From contig CAJOCN010000007.1 in NCBI GenBank assembly GCA_905233255.1, forward strand, positions 1-40,667: a DNA stretch of 40,667 bases. Reading direction: 5' to 3'. Origin of the DNA: Paludibacteraceae bacterium. GTDB lineage: Bacteria; Bacteroidota; Bacteroidia; Bacteroidales; Paludibacteraceae. The notes under the pieces are model-generated. The model was not told where the DNA came from and ran no database searches. It saw nothing but the letters and a program-made list of their open reading frames with translations. A program made the position numbers and the translations under genes. Positions 28,152-34,665 of the stretch are shown one piece after another. Position 1 is the stretch's first letter, and each line of letters opens with the position of its first letter.

Positions 28152-29315
28152 ATGCAACTATCAGATCGTGTATTGAAAATTGAAGCCTCGCAGAGCCTGG
28201 TGATGTCGGCTCGGGCGAAGGCGATGAAAGCCGCAGGCGTAGATGTAGTCAGCATGTCTCTGGGCGAACCGGATATGGATACCCCGAAGCACGTGCGCGT
28301 CGCAGCGCAGGAAGCTGTCGATAATCACTGGTCGCACTACGGACCGGTGCCCGGTATACCCGGATTGCGCGATGCGGTCGCTAACTACCAGAGTAAGCTT
28401 GCCGGAAATGCTATCCCTTGGATCGCGGATGATGTGTTGGTCTCTGTGGGTGCTAAAATGGCAATCTATAATGCCATACAAACAGTGATCAATCCGGGCG
28501 ATGAGGTGATTATTCCGATGCCCGCATGGGTGTCGTATAGCGAGATGGTGAAACTGGCGGAAGGAGTGGTAGTGCCTGTGGTGACGAGGTATGAAGATCG
28601 TTTCTGCCTGACGCCGGATGCGCTACGTAAGGCGCTTACACCCAAGACACGCATGATCATTCTGTGCTCGCCCAATAACCCGACAGGAGCCGTCTATACG
28701 GCCCGGGAGTTAGAGGGGCTGGTGAACGTACTGCGCGAACATCCCGATGTATATATCCTTGCCGACGAGATATACAATGAACTGATTTACGGCAAGTCGT
28801 CCGTCACTTTCTCCTCTTTCCCGGATCTGGCGGAACGCCTGATTATCATCAACGGCGTAAGCAAGGCGTATGCGATGACAGGTTATCGAATCGGATGGCT
28901 GATGTCCAAGAACAAAGCTTTCATCAACGCTTGTATCCGTCTGCAGGGACAGCAACTCACCTGCGCTACAATGATAGCCCAGAAAGCGGCTGAGGCTGCG
29001 CTTACGGGCGAACAGGAATGTGTGGAAGAAATGCGGAAAATATTCGAGAAACGCAGAGAGTTGATTTGCGAGTTGGCATCTCAGATCCCCGGACTGAAGT
29101 TCCATAGACCCGAGGGGGCTTTCTACCTCTTCCCGGATGTGAGTGCCTGGGGAACGGGCGATGAGGTGGCTGAGCGACTGCTGGACGAAGCCCATGTGGC
29201 AGTCGTCCCGGGGTCGGCTTTCGGGTGCCCCTCTTGCATCCGTCTGTCTTATGCGGTCAGCGAGGAAGAGATCCGCAAAGCAATGACGCGTATAGCAGCA
29301 CTACTAACCAAATAA
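28152..29315 (+). CDS. PLP-dependent class I aminotransferase, aspartate-type
   Basis: A fold-type I aminotransferase of 387 residues. The PLP lysine lies in NGVSKAYAMTGYRIGW (about residue 238). SPNNPTGAVY and ILADEIYNELIYG are the cofactor-contact segments, and the C-terminal arginine is in CIRLSYAVSEEEI. The family (AspC subgroup I-gamma) most often makes aspartate from oxaloacetate and glutamate. Aspartate is consumed by PyrB, PurA and PurC, which makes that substrate likely here, but sequence alone cannot exclude alanine, tyrosine or prephenate. ATG 28152 is preferred over an upstream TTG (28131) lying in an AT repeat. It is 28 nt after the purF-like gene and 4 nt before the channel gene. 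Confidence 0.88.
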   Translation: MQLSDRVLKIEASQSLVMSARAKAMKAAGVDVVSMSLGEPDMDTPKHVRVAAQEAVDNHWSHYGPVPGIPGLRDAVANYQSKLAGNAIPWIADDVLVSVGAKMAIYNAIQTVINPGDEVIIPMPAWVSYSEMVKLAEGVVVPVVTRYEDRFCLTPDALRKALTPKTRMIILCSPNNPTGAVYTARELEGLVNVLREHPDVYILADEIYNELIYGKSSVTFSSFPDLAERLIIINGVSKAYAMTGYRIGWLMSKNKAFINACIRLQGQQLTCATMIAQKAAEAALTGEQECVEEMRKIFEKRRELICELASQIPGLKFHRPEGAFYLFPDVSAWGTGDEVAERLLDEAHVAVVPGSAFGCPSCIRLSYAVSEEEIRKAMTRIAALLTK

Positions 29316-29319
29316 CAAT

Positions 29320-29934
29320 ATGACAAAATCCATTTTCGCAGGAATCCTCATCGGTATAGCAGGATGGGGATTTCTCGCCAATCCGGTATTGGGAATGTTC
29401 CTGTTCTGCGTCGGCTTGATTGCTGTAGTGAAGTATGGCGCGCGGTTATATACCGGCACTGCCGGCTTTTTATCGGGGTGGCGGGATCTGTTTCCGCTGT
29501 TACTGATACTGCTCGGAAATATCATAGGGTGCCTTGCCGTGGCTTCCATCTCTCTATTCTCGCCATTGCACTTAGGCGAGGCGGCAACAAAAATCATCAC
29601 CGCCCGGTTGCAAACAGGATGGTTTGGCACGGGGCTGTTGGCTATAGGCTGCGGCTTGCTGATGTCTCTGGCTGTGGATTTTGCGCGCAAGAATAGGGAT
29701 TTCTCGGATTGGTTGCCGTTGCTGTTCGCGGTACCGGCGTTTATCCTCTGCGGTTTCCCGCACTGCGTGGCGGATGCGTTTTATTGTTGCGTTTATCTGC
29801 TGAATACATCCCCTGTCAGTTGGGGCGCTTTGGCTGCCTATTATGGAGCCATCGTTTTGGGGAATTTTATCGGTTGTAATGTCTATAGAATGGCTCAAAT
29901 TGGCATAAAAGAGACCCGAGAAGCAAAAAAATGA
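29320..29934 (+). CDS. Compact formate/nitrite-transporter-family membrane channel
   Basis: A hydrophobic 204-residue protein with about six membrane segments. GFPHCVADAFY around His148 corresponds to the GFEHSVAN segment of FocA-type channels, whose pore histidine is central. VLGNFIGCNVYRM matches the GNxxGG half-helix break near the C-terminus, and LGNIIGCLAV near residue 66 is its counterpart in the first half. It is shorter than FocA (about 285), so loops and termini are trimmed. Being last in a cluster with PurT, formate import is the natural role, although export or a different small anion is possible. The last codons and stop lie inside an 82-bp repeat duplicated at 34242. Confidence 0.78.
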   Translation: MTKSIFAGILIGIAGWGFLANPVLGMFLFCVGLIAVVKYGARLYTGTAGFLSGWRDLFPLLLILLGNIIGCLAVASISLFSPLHLGEAATKIITARLQTGWFGTGLLAIGCGLLMSLAVDFARKNRDFSDWLPLLFAVPAFILCGFPHCVADAFYCCVYLLNTSPVSWGALAAYYGAIVLGNFIGCNVYRMAQIGIKETREAKK

Positions 29935-30007
29935 CCCCTAAAATGCATTTTTTTGCAAAAATATTTGGTCATGTCAAAAAAAAGCAGTACCTTTGCACCC
30001 GCTTTTG
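29926..30007 (+). repeat. 82-bp stop-to-promoter block, copy 1
   Basis: Identical over 82 bp to 34242-34323. It contains the last Lys codons and TGA of the channel gene, the palindrome AAAATGCATTTT, the palindrome TTTTTGCAAAAA, and a full promoter that leads to tRNA-Arg. Perfect conservation suggests recent duplication, gene conversion or selection. Confidence 0.95.
29964..29995 (+). promoter_or_regulatory. Promoter for tRNA-Arg
   Basis: TTTG 29964-29967, 20-nt spacer with an A8 run, and TACCTTTG 29988-29995. The start site should lie near 30001, about 38 nt before the mature tRNA. Confidence 0.85.
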
Positions 30008-30038
30008 AAAAAGAAGCAATTTTATCGCCGAACGCGAT

Positions 30039-30112
30039 GGTCCATTAGCTCAACTGAATAGAGTACCACACTACGGATGTGGGGGTTGCAGGTTTGAATC
30101 CTGCATGGATCA
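30039..30112 (+). tRNA. tRNA-Arg (anticodon ACG)
   Basis: A full cloverleaf can be folded. The 7-bp acceptor stem GGTCCAT pairs with ATGGATC. The D arm is GCTC/GAGT. The anticodon stem CCACA/TGTGG encloses loop CTACGGA, giving anticodon ACG, and the T arm is GCAGG/CCTGC. The discriminator base is A30112 and CCA is not encoded. A34 would need TadA conversion to inosine to read CGU/CGC/CGA. The ten bases before it, CCGAACGCGA, also precede tRNA-Lys at 34348. Confidence 0.95.
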
Positions 30113-30120
30113 CTAGACTG

Positions 30121-30167
30121 AATAAAAAACTCATCTGAGAGCTCGCTTTCAAGTGAGTTTTTTTATT
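30121..30167 (+). terminator. Intrinsic terminator after tRNA-Arg
   Basis: AATAAAAAACTCA (30121-30133) pairs with TGAGTTTTTTTATT (30154-30167) around a 20-nt loop. The A-rich and T-rich flanks permit use in both directions. It would also stop any transcript reading through from the nucleotide cluster. Confidence 0.8.
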
Positions 30168-30257
30168 TCGGTTTGTAGAACTCGCCCACGGCGAGGGCTA
30201 AGGATTACGCAGAAATCCTGCAAAAAATGCCCAAATTTTCATTTTCTTGCTAAAAAA

Positions 30258-30289
30258 TTTGCACAATTGAAAAAAAAGTTGTACCTTTG
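30258..30289 (+). promoter_or_regulatory. Promoter for rpmB-rpmG-bL38
   Basis: TTTG 30258-30261, 20-nt spacer, TACCTTTG 30282-30289. The transcript would begin near the small hairpin CACGATTTTTCGTG (30290-30303). The leader of about 55-60 nt is AT-rich. Confidence 0.85.
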
Positions 30290-30354
30290 CACGATTTTTC
30301 GTGTAAGTATGCGAAGAATACCCGAATTGAAAATAATATAAAATATATAATACA

Positions 30355-30591
30355 ATGTCAAAAATTTGTCAAATTACCGGCAAGAAAGCCATGGGCGGCT
30401 GTAATGTGTCGCACTCGAAGCGCCGTACTAAACGTAGCTTCGACGTGAACCTCTTCCGCCGCAAGTTCTACTGGGTAGAACAAGATGTATGGATCGAGCT
30501 GAACGTGAGTGCAGCAGGTCTGAGAACAATTAACAAGATTGGCCTGGACAACGCTTTGAAACAAGCGGCTGAGAAGGGTTATCTCTATTAA
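30355..30591 (+). CDS. rpmB: 50S ribosomal protein bL28
   Basis: A 78-residue component of the large ribosomal subunit. The N-terminus [20 protein letters not shown] and the following [19 protein letters not shown] are characteristic of bL28. It heads a three-gene unit with bL33 and a DUF4295 protein, an arrangement common in Bacteroidota. It has its own promoter and is separate from the nucleotide cluster. Confidence 0.97.
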   Translation: MSKICQITGKKAMGGCNVSHSKRRTKRSFDVNLFRRKFYWVEQDVWIELNVSAAGLRTINKIGLDNALKQAAEKGYLY

Positions 30592-30608
30592 ACGAAAGGA
30601 GTTGAATT

Positions 30609-30797
30609 ATGGCAAAGAAAGCTAAAGAAGCCCGCGTTCAAGTAATCCTTGAGTGCACCGAGCAAAAAGCCAGCGGAGTTCCGGGAATGTCGCGTTACAT
30701 TACGACCAAGAACCGCAAAAACACTCCGGACCGTTTGGAGCTCATGAAGTACAATCCCTATTTGAAGAAATACACGCTTCACAAAGAGATTAAGTAA
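30609..30797 (+). CDS. rpmG: 50S ribosomal protein bL33
   Basis: A 62-residue large-subunit protein with the pattern [38 protein letters not shown] and LKKYTLHKE. It has no CxxC zinc pair, so it is the zinc-free type. It follows rpmB by 17 nt and precedes the DUF4295 gene by 28 nt. The insert SGVPGMSR in the first loop is normal for Bacteroidota. Confidence 0.97.
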   Translation: MAKKAKEARVQVILECTEQKASGVPGMSRYITTKNRKNTPDRLELMKYNPYLKKYTLHKEIK

Positions 30798-30825
30798 TTA
30801 ACCCTAATTAGAAAGGCTTAGAACT

Positions 30826-30978
30826 ATGGCAAAGAAAGCGGTCGCAACACTGCAAACCGGAAACTCCGGACGTGCGCACTCTAAGTGCATCAAGATGGTT
30901 AAGTCGCCTAAAACGGGTGCTTACATCTTCCAGGAGGAAATTGTAGTTAATGAGAAAGTAAACGAGTACTTCAAATAA
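30826..30978 (+). CDS. DUF4295 small ribosome-associated protein (bL38 type)
   Basis: A basic 50-residue protein beginning MAKKAVATLQTGNSGRAHSK and ending with NEYFK, with the core KMVKSPKTGAYIFQEEIV. It is the DUF4295 protein that accompanies rpmB-rpmG in Bacteroidota. I recall that the Flavobacterium johnsoniae ribosome structure assigned such a protein as large-subunit protein bL38. That assignment is from memory and should be confirmed. It is too short for many ORF finders. Its stop is followed within 25 nt by the terminator-promoter module. Confidence 0.88.
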   Translation: MAKKAVATLQTGNSGRAHSKCIKMVKSPKTGAYIFQEEIVVNEKVNEYFK

Positions 30979-30998
30979 AATAACTCGTCTTTTTGTAG

Positions 30999-31036
30999 AA
31001 AAATGCACAAACCCTTGCGTATGTGCATTTTTTTTT
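30999..31036 (+). terminator. Terminator of the rpmB unit, interlocked with next promoter
   Basis: The stem AAAAATGCACA (30999-31009) pairs with TGTGCATTTTT (31022-31032), followed by a T-run to 31036. The loop (31010-31021) contains the TTG that serves as the -33 box of the downstream promoter. Confidence 0.8.
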
Positions 31037-31045
31037 GTACCTTTG
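31015..31045 (+). promoter_or_regulatory. Promoter for lipid kinase-amgK-murU unit
   Basis: TTG 31015-31017, 20-nt spacer containing the terminator T-tract, TACCTTTG 31038-31045. It would give a leader of about 45 nt before 31099. Confidence 0.82.
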
Positions 31046-31098
31046 CACTCGCGTTTCCAAATGACCAAATGGTAAATGGATAAATCGTAAATAATATC

Positions 31099-32022
31099 AT
31101 GTTAGGCATCATAATTAATCCGAAATCGGGCAAGAGGGCTTTCCGCGCGCAGCGTATATATCTATGGAAACTGCTGCGCAAACGCCATCAGCCGTTTGCT
31201 TACCGTGTGACCAGATATGCGGGCCATGCCATCGAGTTGGCGCGCGAGTTGGTAGAAAAGGGCTATGACGAGATTCTCATCTTAGGTGGTGACGGTACGC
31301 TCTCCGAGGCGGTGAACGGTATCATGCGGTCATCGTTGACGGCGGAGCAGAGAGCGAAGATGCAGATTGGTCTCATGCCCCGCGGAACGGGCAACGACTG
31401 GGGCAGGTACTGGAAACTGGACAAGAATTTCAAGGAGAGTCTCCGCCGGTTCTTCGAGGGTGAGGGGCATCCGATTGATATAGGATGCGTCACCTATTGG
31501 CGCAATAACATCGAGCACCACCGCTATTTTATCAATTCCGTCGGTTTTGGCGTCGATCCGCTTTGTTGCAAGAAAGCGGAGACGCTGAAATACTACCTTG
31601 GCAGCCACCATGTGAACTATCTCTTTGGTTTGATTGCCGCGATTGTGGAGCACGAAGCGCAGCCTATGATTCTTAAAGTGGACGGCAAAGAGGTGGTGCA
31701 TGATGCGTTGTTTACCATGAATATCGGCAATGGTCCGTTCTCCGGCGGAGGTATCAAGCAGAACCCCGAGGCGGATCCGACGGATGGCGTGTTCCACTCA
31801 ATGTTTGTCAAGAAGCCGACTTTCAAACAGATTATTCAGGCGTTGCCGAAACTGTATAACGGCAAACTGACCGAACTGCCGTTCGTCTATCCCATCTGCG
31901 GCAGCGAGATAGAGATCAACTACCGCAAACATATACTCTTTGAGGCGGATGGTATTTTGGAAAATATCATCGGTCCCTGCAAAGTAACATGTATTCACCA
32001 CGCATTGCAATTCAAGGTATAG
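31099..32022 (+). CDS. Diacylglycerol/lipid kinase family protein (YegS/DgkB-like)
   Basis: A 307-residue protein of the diacylglycerol kinase catalytic family, which phosphorylates lipids at the inner membrane surface. It shows IINPKSGKRAF at the N-terminus, the nucleotide motif GGDGT (63-67), GLMPRGTGNDWGRYW, GFGVDPLCC, and the C-terminal beta-domain segments FTMNIGNGPFSGGGIKQNPEADPTDG and FEADGILE in shorter runs. The substrate could be diacylglycerol, undecaprenol, ceramide or a sphingoid base; sphingolipids are common in Bacteroidales, but this is not decidable here. It is six nt before the amgK-like gene, so it is probably co-transcribed with the cell-wall recycling pair. Confidence 0.88.
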   Translation: MLGIIINPKSGKRAFRAQRIYLWKLLRKRHQPFAYRVTRYAGHAIELARELVEKGYDEILILGGDGTLSEAVNGIMRSSLTAEQRAKMQIGLMPRGTGNDWGRYWKLDKNFKESLRRFFEGEGHPIDIGCVTYWRNNIEHHRYFINSVGFGVDPLCCKKAETLKYYLGSHHVNYLFGLIAAIVEHEAQPMILKVDGKEVVHDALFTMNIGNGPFSGGGIKQNPEADPTDGVFHSMFVKKPTFKQIIQALPKLYNGKLTELPFVYPICGSEIEINYRKHILFEADGILENIIGPCKVTCIHHALQFKV

Positions 32023-32028
32023 AGAATA

Positions 32029-33429
32029 ATGAATATCGCGAAGCAAGGGTCAAATAGGCTTTATAGCCGTGAGACGGACGCGGAGGGTAAAAGTATCATT
32101 CGTGTAGAAGGCACGAACCGCGACGAGAACCGCGCGTTCATCTACATGTCGCGCCATTTTGCGGAAAAAGGACTGCCTGTGCCGCGCGTCCTGTGGGTGA
32201 GCGAGGATGAGATGAGTTATACCCAGGAGGATTTGGGAGACACGCTGCTCTTTGACGCAATCAAGCATGGCCGCGAGACGGGTGTTTTCAATCAAGAGGA
32301 GCGCACCTTATTAGAACGCGCGTTGCGCGCGCTCGCGCACGTACAGGTGGAAGGCGCGCAGGATTTTGACTGGAGTGTCTGTTTTCCGGTACCCGCGATG
32401 GACGAAAGAGCCATCCGGTGGGACCTCAATTATTTCAAATACTGTTTCCTGAAGGGCACGAAGATCGAGTTCTCGGAGCCTAAACTGGAGGACGATTTTG
32501 ACGAACTGACTGCAAAAATACTCTCTCCCTTGAGGGGAGAGGCGGAGAGGGGTTGTTTCCTCTACCGCGACTTCCAATCCCGGAATGTGATGATCAAGGA
32601 CGGGCAGCCGTACTTCATTGATTTTCAGGGCGGCAGAAGAGGCCCGACGCAGTATGATGTAGTTTCGTTCTTGTGGCAGGCGAAGGCGAATATCCCGCAG
32701 CCCCTGCGCGAGGAACTGATTGACGCCTACCTGGACGAACTGAAGCAGCTTCAGCCATGCATGGCTGAAGACGAGTGGCGTGCGGCGCTGCCGCATTTCG
32801 TCCTGCTGCGGACACTCCAGGTGCTCGGCGCCTACGGCTACCGAGGCTATTTCGAGCGCAAGGAGCATTTCCTCGCCTCCATCCCCAATGCACTGCGTAA
32901 TTTACAGGAATTATTCGCCATAAATAAGGGCCTCGCTACGTGCTATCCGTGCATAAATGAGTTGGCGTGTGCCTTATTGAACAACCACGCTCTTTCCCCA
33001 TCCCTTGAGGGGAGGGACGGGGAGAGCTTGCTTACCGTTACGGTTTATTCCTTCTCCTTCAAGCGCGGAATACCGGCTGACGAGAGTGGAAACGGCGGCG
33101 GGTATGTGTTTGACTGCCGGAGTACCCATAACCCTGGTAAGTACGAGGAGTACAAAAGCCTGACGGGCTTGGATCAGCCGGTGATTGATTTCTTGGAGAA
33201 AGACGGGGAGATCCTCACTTTCCTGGAGAGTGTGGATAAGTTGGTGGATCACCACGTGGAGCGGTTCATCGAGCGCGGGTTTGCGCATCTGCAGGTTTGT
33301 TTCGGTTGTACGGGCGGGCAGCACAGGTCCGTTTATTGCGCCGAGCACGTAGCCAAACACCTCAAACAGAAATACAATGTCCGTATCCACCTCGTCCATA
33401 GAGAACAAGGTATTGATAAAACATTTTAA
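32029..33429 (+). CDS. AmgK-like amino-sugar kinase fused to RapZ C-terminal domain
   Basis: Residues about 1-310 are an APH-fold kinase like AmgK, the anomeric MurNAc/GlcNAc kinase of peptidoglycan recycling. EDLGDTLLFDAI, the catalytic loop LYRDFQSRNVMI and the metal motif FIDFQGGRRGPTQYDVVSF are visible. Residues about 334-466 match the RapZ C-terminal domain: VYSFSFKRGIPAD, YVFDCRSTHNPG, CFGCTGGQHRSVYCAEHVA. RapZ of E. coli senses glucosamine-6-phosphate with this domain, so the fusion may couple kinase activity to an amino-sugar signal (inference). The RapZ N-terminal P-loop domain is absent. Two G-rich palindromic repeats are translated in frame, at residues 165-175 just before the catalytic loop and 322-332 in the linker. 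The MurU-like gene follows 26 nt later. Confidence 0.85.
   Translation: MNIAKQGSNRLYSRETDAEGKSIIRVEGTNRDENRAFIYMSRHFAEKGLPVPRVLWVSEDEMSYTQEDLGDTLLFDAIKHGRETGVFNQEERTLLERALRALAHVQVEGAQDFDWSVCFPVPAMDERAIRWDLNYFKYCFLKGTKIEFSEPKLEDDFDELTAKILSPLRGEAERGCFLYRDFQSRNVMIKDGQPYFIDFQGGRRGPTQYDVVSFLWQAKANIPQPLREELIDAYLDELKQLQPCMAEDEWRAALPHFVLLRTLQVLGAYGYRGYFERKEHFLASIPNALRNLQELFAINKGLATCYPCINELACALLNNHALSPSLEGRDGESLLTVTVYSFSFKRGIPADESGNGGGYVFDCRSTHNPGKYEEYKSLTGLDQPVIDFLEKDGEILTFLESVDKLVDHHVERFIERGFAHLQVCFGCTGGQHRSVYCAEHVAKHLKQKYNVRIHLVHREQGIDKTF
32521..32555 (+). repeat. In-frame CTCCCTTGAGGGGAG-type repeat within the kinase domain
   Basis: The palindrome TCTCCCTTGAGGGGAGA is followed by GGCGGAGAGGGG and read as LSPLRGEAERG. 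The same family, slightly diverged, occurs 470 bp later in the same gene. The frame is kept. Confidence 0.82.
32992..33032 (+). repeat. Second in-frame G-rich palindromic repeat, in the domain linker
   Basis: TCCCTTGAGGGGAGGGA and GGGGAGAG are read as LSPSLEGRDGES between the kinase and RapZ domains. The similarity to 32521-32555 is clear: both share CCCTTGAGGGGAG. Confidence 0.82.
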
Positions 33430-33455
33430 TAGCGAGCTTCGCGAGCGGTCTATAT

Positions 33456-34250
33456 ATGAAAGCTTTGATTTTTGCAGCGGGGTTGGGCACAAGGCTCAAA
33501 CCGCTAACCGATAGAATGCCCAAAGCCTTAGTGCCGTTAGGCGGTAAGAGCCTGTTGCAGTGGCAGGTGGAGAAACTGCGCGATGCGGGCATTGAGGATA
33601 TTATCGTCAATGTGCATCATTTCCCGGATATGATTATTGATGCCATCCGGGAGAACAAAGGGTGGGGCGCACATATAGAGGTGAGCGACGAGCGAGAGTG
33701 TCTGTTGGAGACCGGCGGAGGACTGAAGAAAATTATAAAGGAAAAATTAATAATTAAGAATGAACCTGTTCTCGCGTGCAACGCGGATATATTGAGTAAT
33801 ATAGATATTCGGGCGTTGGTAGAGCGGTATGAGCAGACGGGCGTCAGCCAGCTGGTGGTGAGCGAGCGGGAGACACAACGGTATCTTCTCTTTGATGCGA
33901 ATAACATACTCCGCGGATGGACGAATGTGGCGACAGGCGAAGTGCGTCCGGAGAGTCTTTTGTCTTCGAGTGAACAAAGTGAACGGTCTTTGTTCTTTGA
34001 GCGTAGCGGTCTAAGACTCTTGGCCTTCAGCGGAATGCAAATCCTGAGTCCCGAGGTGTTGAGGCGGTTAGAGGATGTACAAGAAGACAAGTTCTCCCTC
34101 ATTGACTTCTATCTCCACCTCTGTACCAATTATCAACTCTCCACTCTCCAAGCCTATGTGCCGAAGGACTATCGGATGATGGATGTCGGCAAAATAGACC
34201 AGATTGAGGCGGCTGAAGCCTTTGCAGAGAGCATGATGCAGAAAAAATGA
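33456..34250 (+). CDS. MurU-like sugar-1-phosphate nucleotidyltransferase
   Basis: A GT-A fold nucleotidyltransferase. MKALIFAAGLGTRLKPLTDR carries the nucleotide signature (L-x2-G-x-G-T-R-L), PKALVPLGGKSLLQW binds the sugar phosphate, ECLLETGGGLKK matches the MurU/ManC-like LETGGG, and NADIL holds the metal aspartate. Next to an AmgK-like kinase, the expected reaction is MurNAc-1-phosphate plus UTP to UDP-MurNAc, recycling wall sugars and bypassing the fosfomycin target MurA. A different hexose-1-phosphate cannot be excluded. At 264 residues it is longer than Pseudomonas MurU (about 223). The excess is largely two repeat-derived segments, near residues 94-102 and 166-188. The final Lys codons and stop lie in the 82-bp repeat. 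Confidence 0.84.
   Translation: MKALIFAAGLGTRLKPLTDRMPKALVPLGGKSLLQWQVEKLRDAGIEDIIVNVHHFPDMIIDAIRENKGWGAHIEVSDERECLLETGGGLKKIIKEKLIIKNEPVLACNADILSNIDIRALVERYEQTGVSQLVVSERETQRYLLFDANNILRGWTNVATGEVRPESLLSSSEQSERSLFFERSGLRLLAFSGMQILSPEVLRRLEDVQEDKFSLIDFYLHLCTNYQLSTLQAYVPKDYRMMDVGKIDQIEAAEAFAESMMQKK
33736..33762 (+). repeat. In-frame AT-rich repeat in the murU-like gene
   Basis: ATAAAGGAAAAATTAATAATTAAGAAT is read as IKEKLIIKN between the LETGGG motif and the strand bearing NADIL. The composition differs sharply from the flanking G+C-rich codons, as expected for an intergenic-type repeat caught inside a gene. Confidence 0.65.
33953..34019 (+). repeat. In-frame nested palindrome in the murU-like gene
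   Basis: The outer arms GAGTCTT (33953-33959) and AAGACTC (34013-34019) enclose inner arms GAACAAAG (33972-33979) and CTTTGTTC (33988-33995). The 67-bp element is translated as a Ser/Glu/Arg-rich segment (about residues 166-188) without breaking the frame. Confidence 0.8.
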
Positions 34251-34323
34251 CCCCTAAAATGCATTTTTTTGCAAAAATATTTGGTCATGTCAAAAAAAAG
34301 CAGTACCTTTGCACCCGCTTTTG
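34242..34323 (+). repeat. 82-bp stop-to-promoter block, copy 2
   Basis: Identical to 29926-30007. It contains the last Lys codons and TGA of the murU-like gene, the same palindromes, and the promoter of tRNA-Lys. The upstream genes of the two copies are unrelated. Confidence 0.95.
34280..34311 (+). promoter_or_regulatory. Promoter for tRNA-Lys
   Basis: TTTG 34280-34283, 20-nt spacer, TACCTTTG 34304-34311, identical to the tRNA-Arg promoter. The start should lie about 30 nt before the tRNA. Confidence 0.85.
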
Positions 34324-34347
34324 GAAAAACGAACATTCCGAACGCGA

Positions 34348-34420
34348 GTCTCCCTAGCTCAGTTGGTAGAGCAACTGACTCTTAATCAGTGGGTCGAGGG
34401 TTCGAGTCCCTCGGGGGACA
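34348..34420 (+). tRNA. tRNA-Lys (anticodon CTT)
   Basis: The acceptor stem GTCTCCC pairs with GGGGGAC. The D arm is GCTC/GAGC, the anticodon stem ACTGA/TCAGT encloses loop CTCTTAA (anticodon CTT), and the T arm GAGGG/CCCTC encloses TTCGAGT. The discriminator is A34420 and CCA is not encoded. The leader ends in CCGAACGCGA, as for tRNA-Arg. Confidence 0.96.
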
Positions 34421-34423
34421 CAA

Positions 34424-34448
34424 AAGGTGCGACAAGCACCTTTTTTTT
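34424..34448 (+). terminator. Intrinsic terminator after tRNA-Lys
   Basis: The stem AAGGTGC pairs with GCACCTT around loop GACAA and is followed by a T-run to 34448. It begins four bases after the tRNA discriminator. Confidence 0.9.
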
Positions 34449-34540
34449 GTGTCCCTACGCGCTCGAAGTACTATCATTCTTCGTATTTTGTAAACTCGAC
34501 TTGACAAAATTAATATTTTTGTGCTTTTGTACTGAAAATA

Positions 34541-34572
34541 TTTGCTAATATTGTATTTTTGTAGTACTTTTG
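34541..34572 (+). promoter_or_regulatory. Promoter for the first lipoprotein gene
   Basis: TTTG 34541-34544, 20-nt spacer, TACTTTTG 34565-34572. The leader of about 90 nt contains ATTAACTAAAATTAATTATT. A similar leader (ACAACATTTATTAACTAAAAT) precedes the gene at 35741, so the two genes share upstream ancestry. Confidence 0.78.
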
Positions 34573-34665
34573 CATCAGTTTTGAACATTTTGATATGAAA
34601 AATTAAACATACGTAACAAATTGTCAAACAAAATACAACATTATTAACTAAAATTAATTATTACT

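Noticed and set aside
30153..30341. Small plus-strand open frame of 62 codons before rpmB
   Set aside because: It runs through the tRNA-Arg terminator and the rpmB promoter, so it cannot be a normal gene.
34309..34548. Plus-strand open frame covering tRNA-Lys
   Set aside because: It overlaps the complete tRNA and its terminator.
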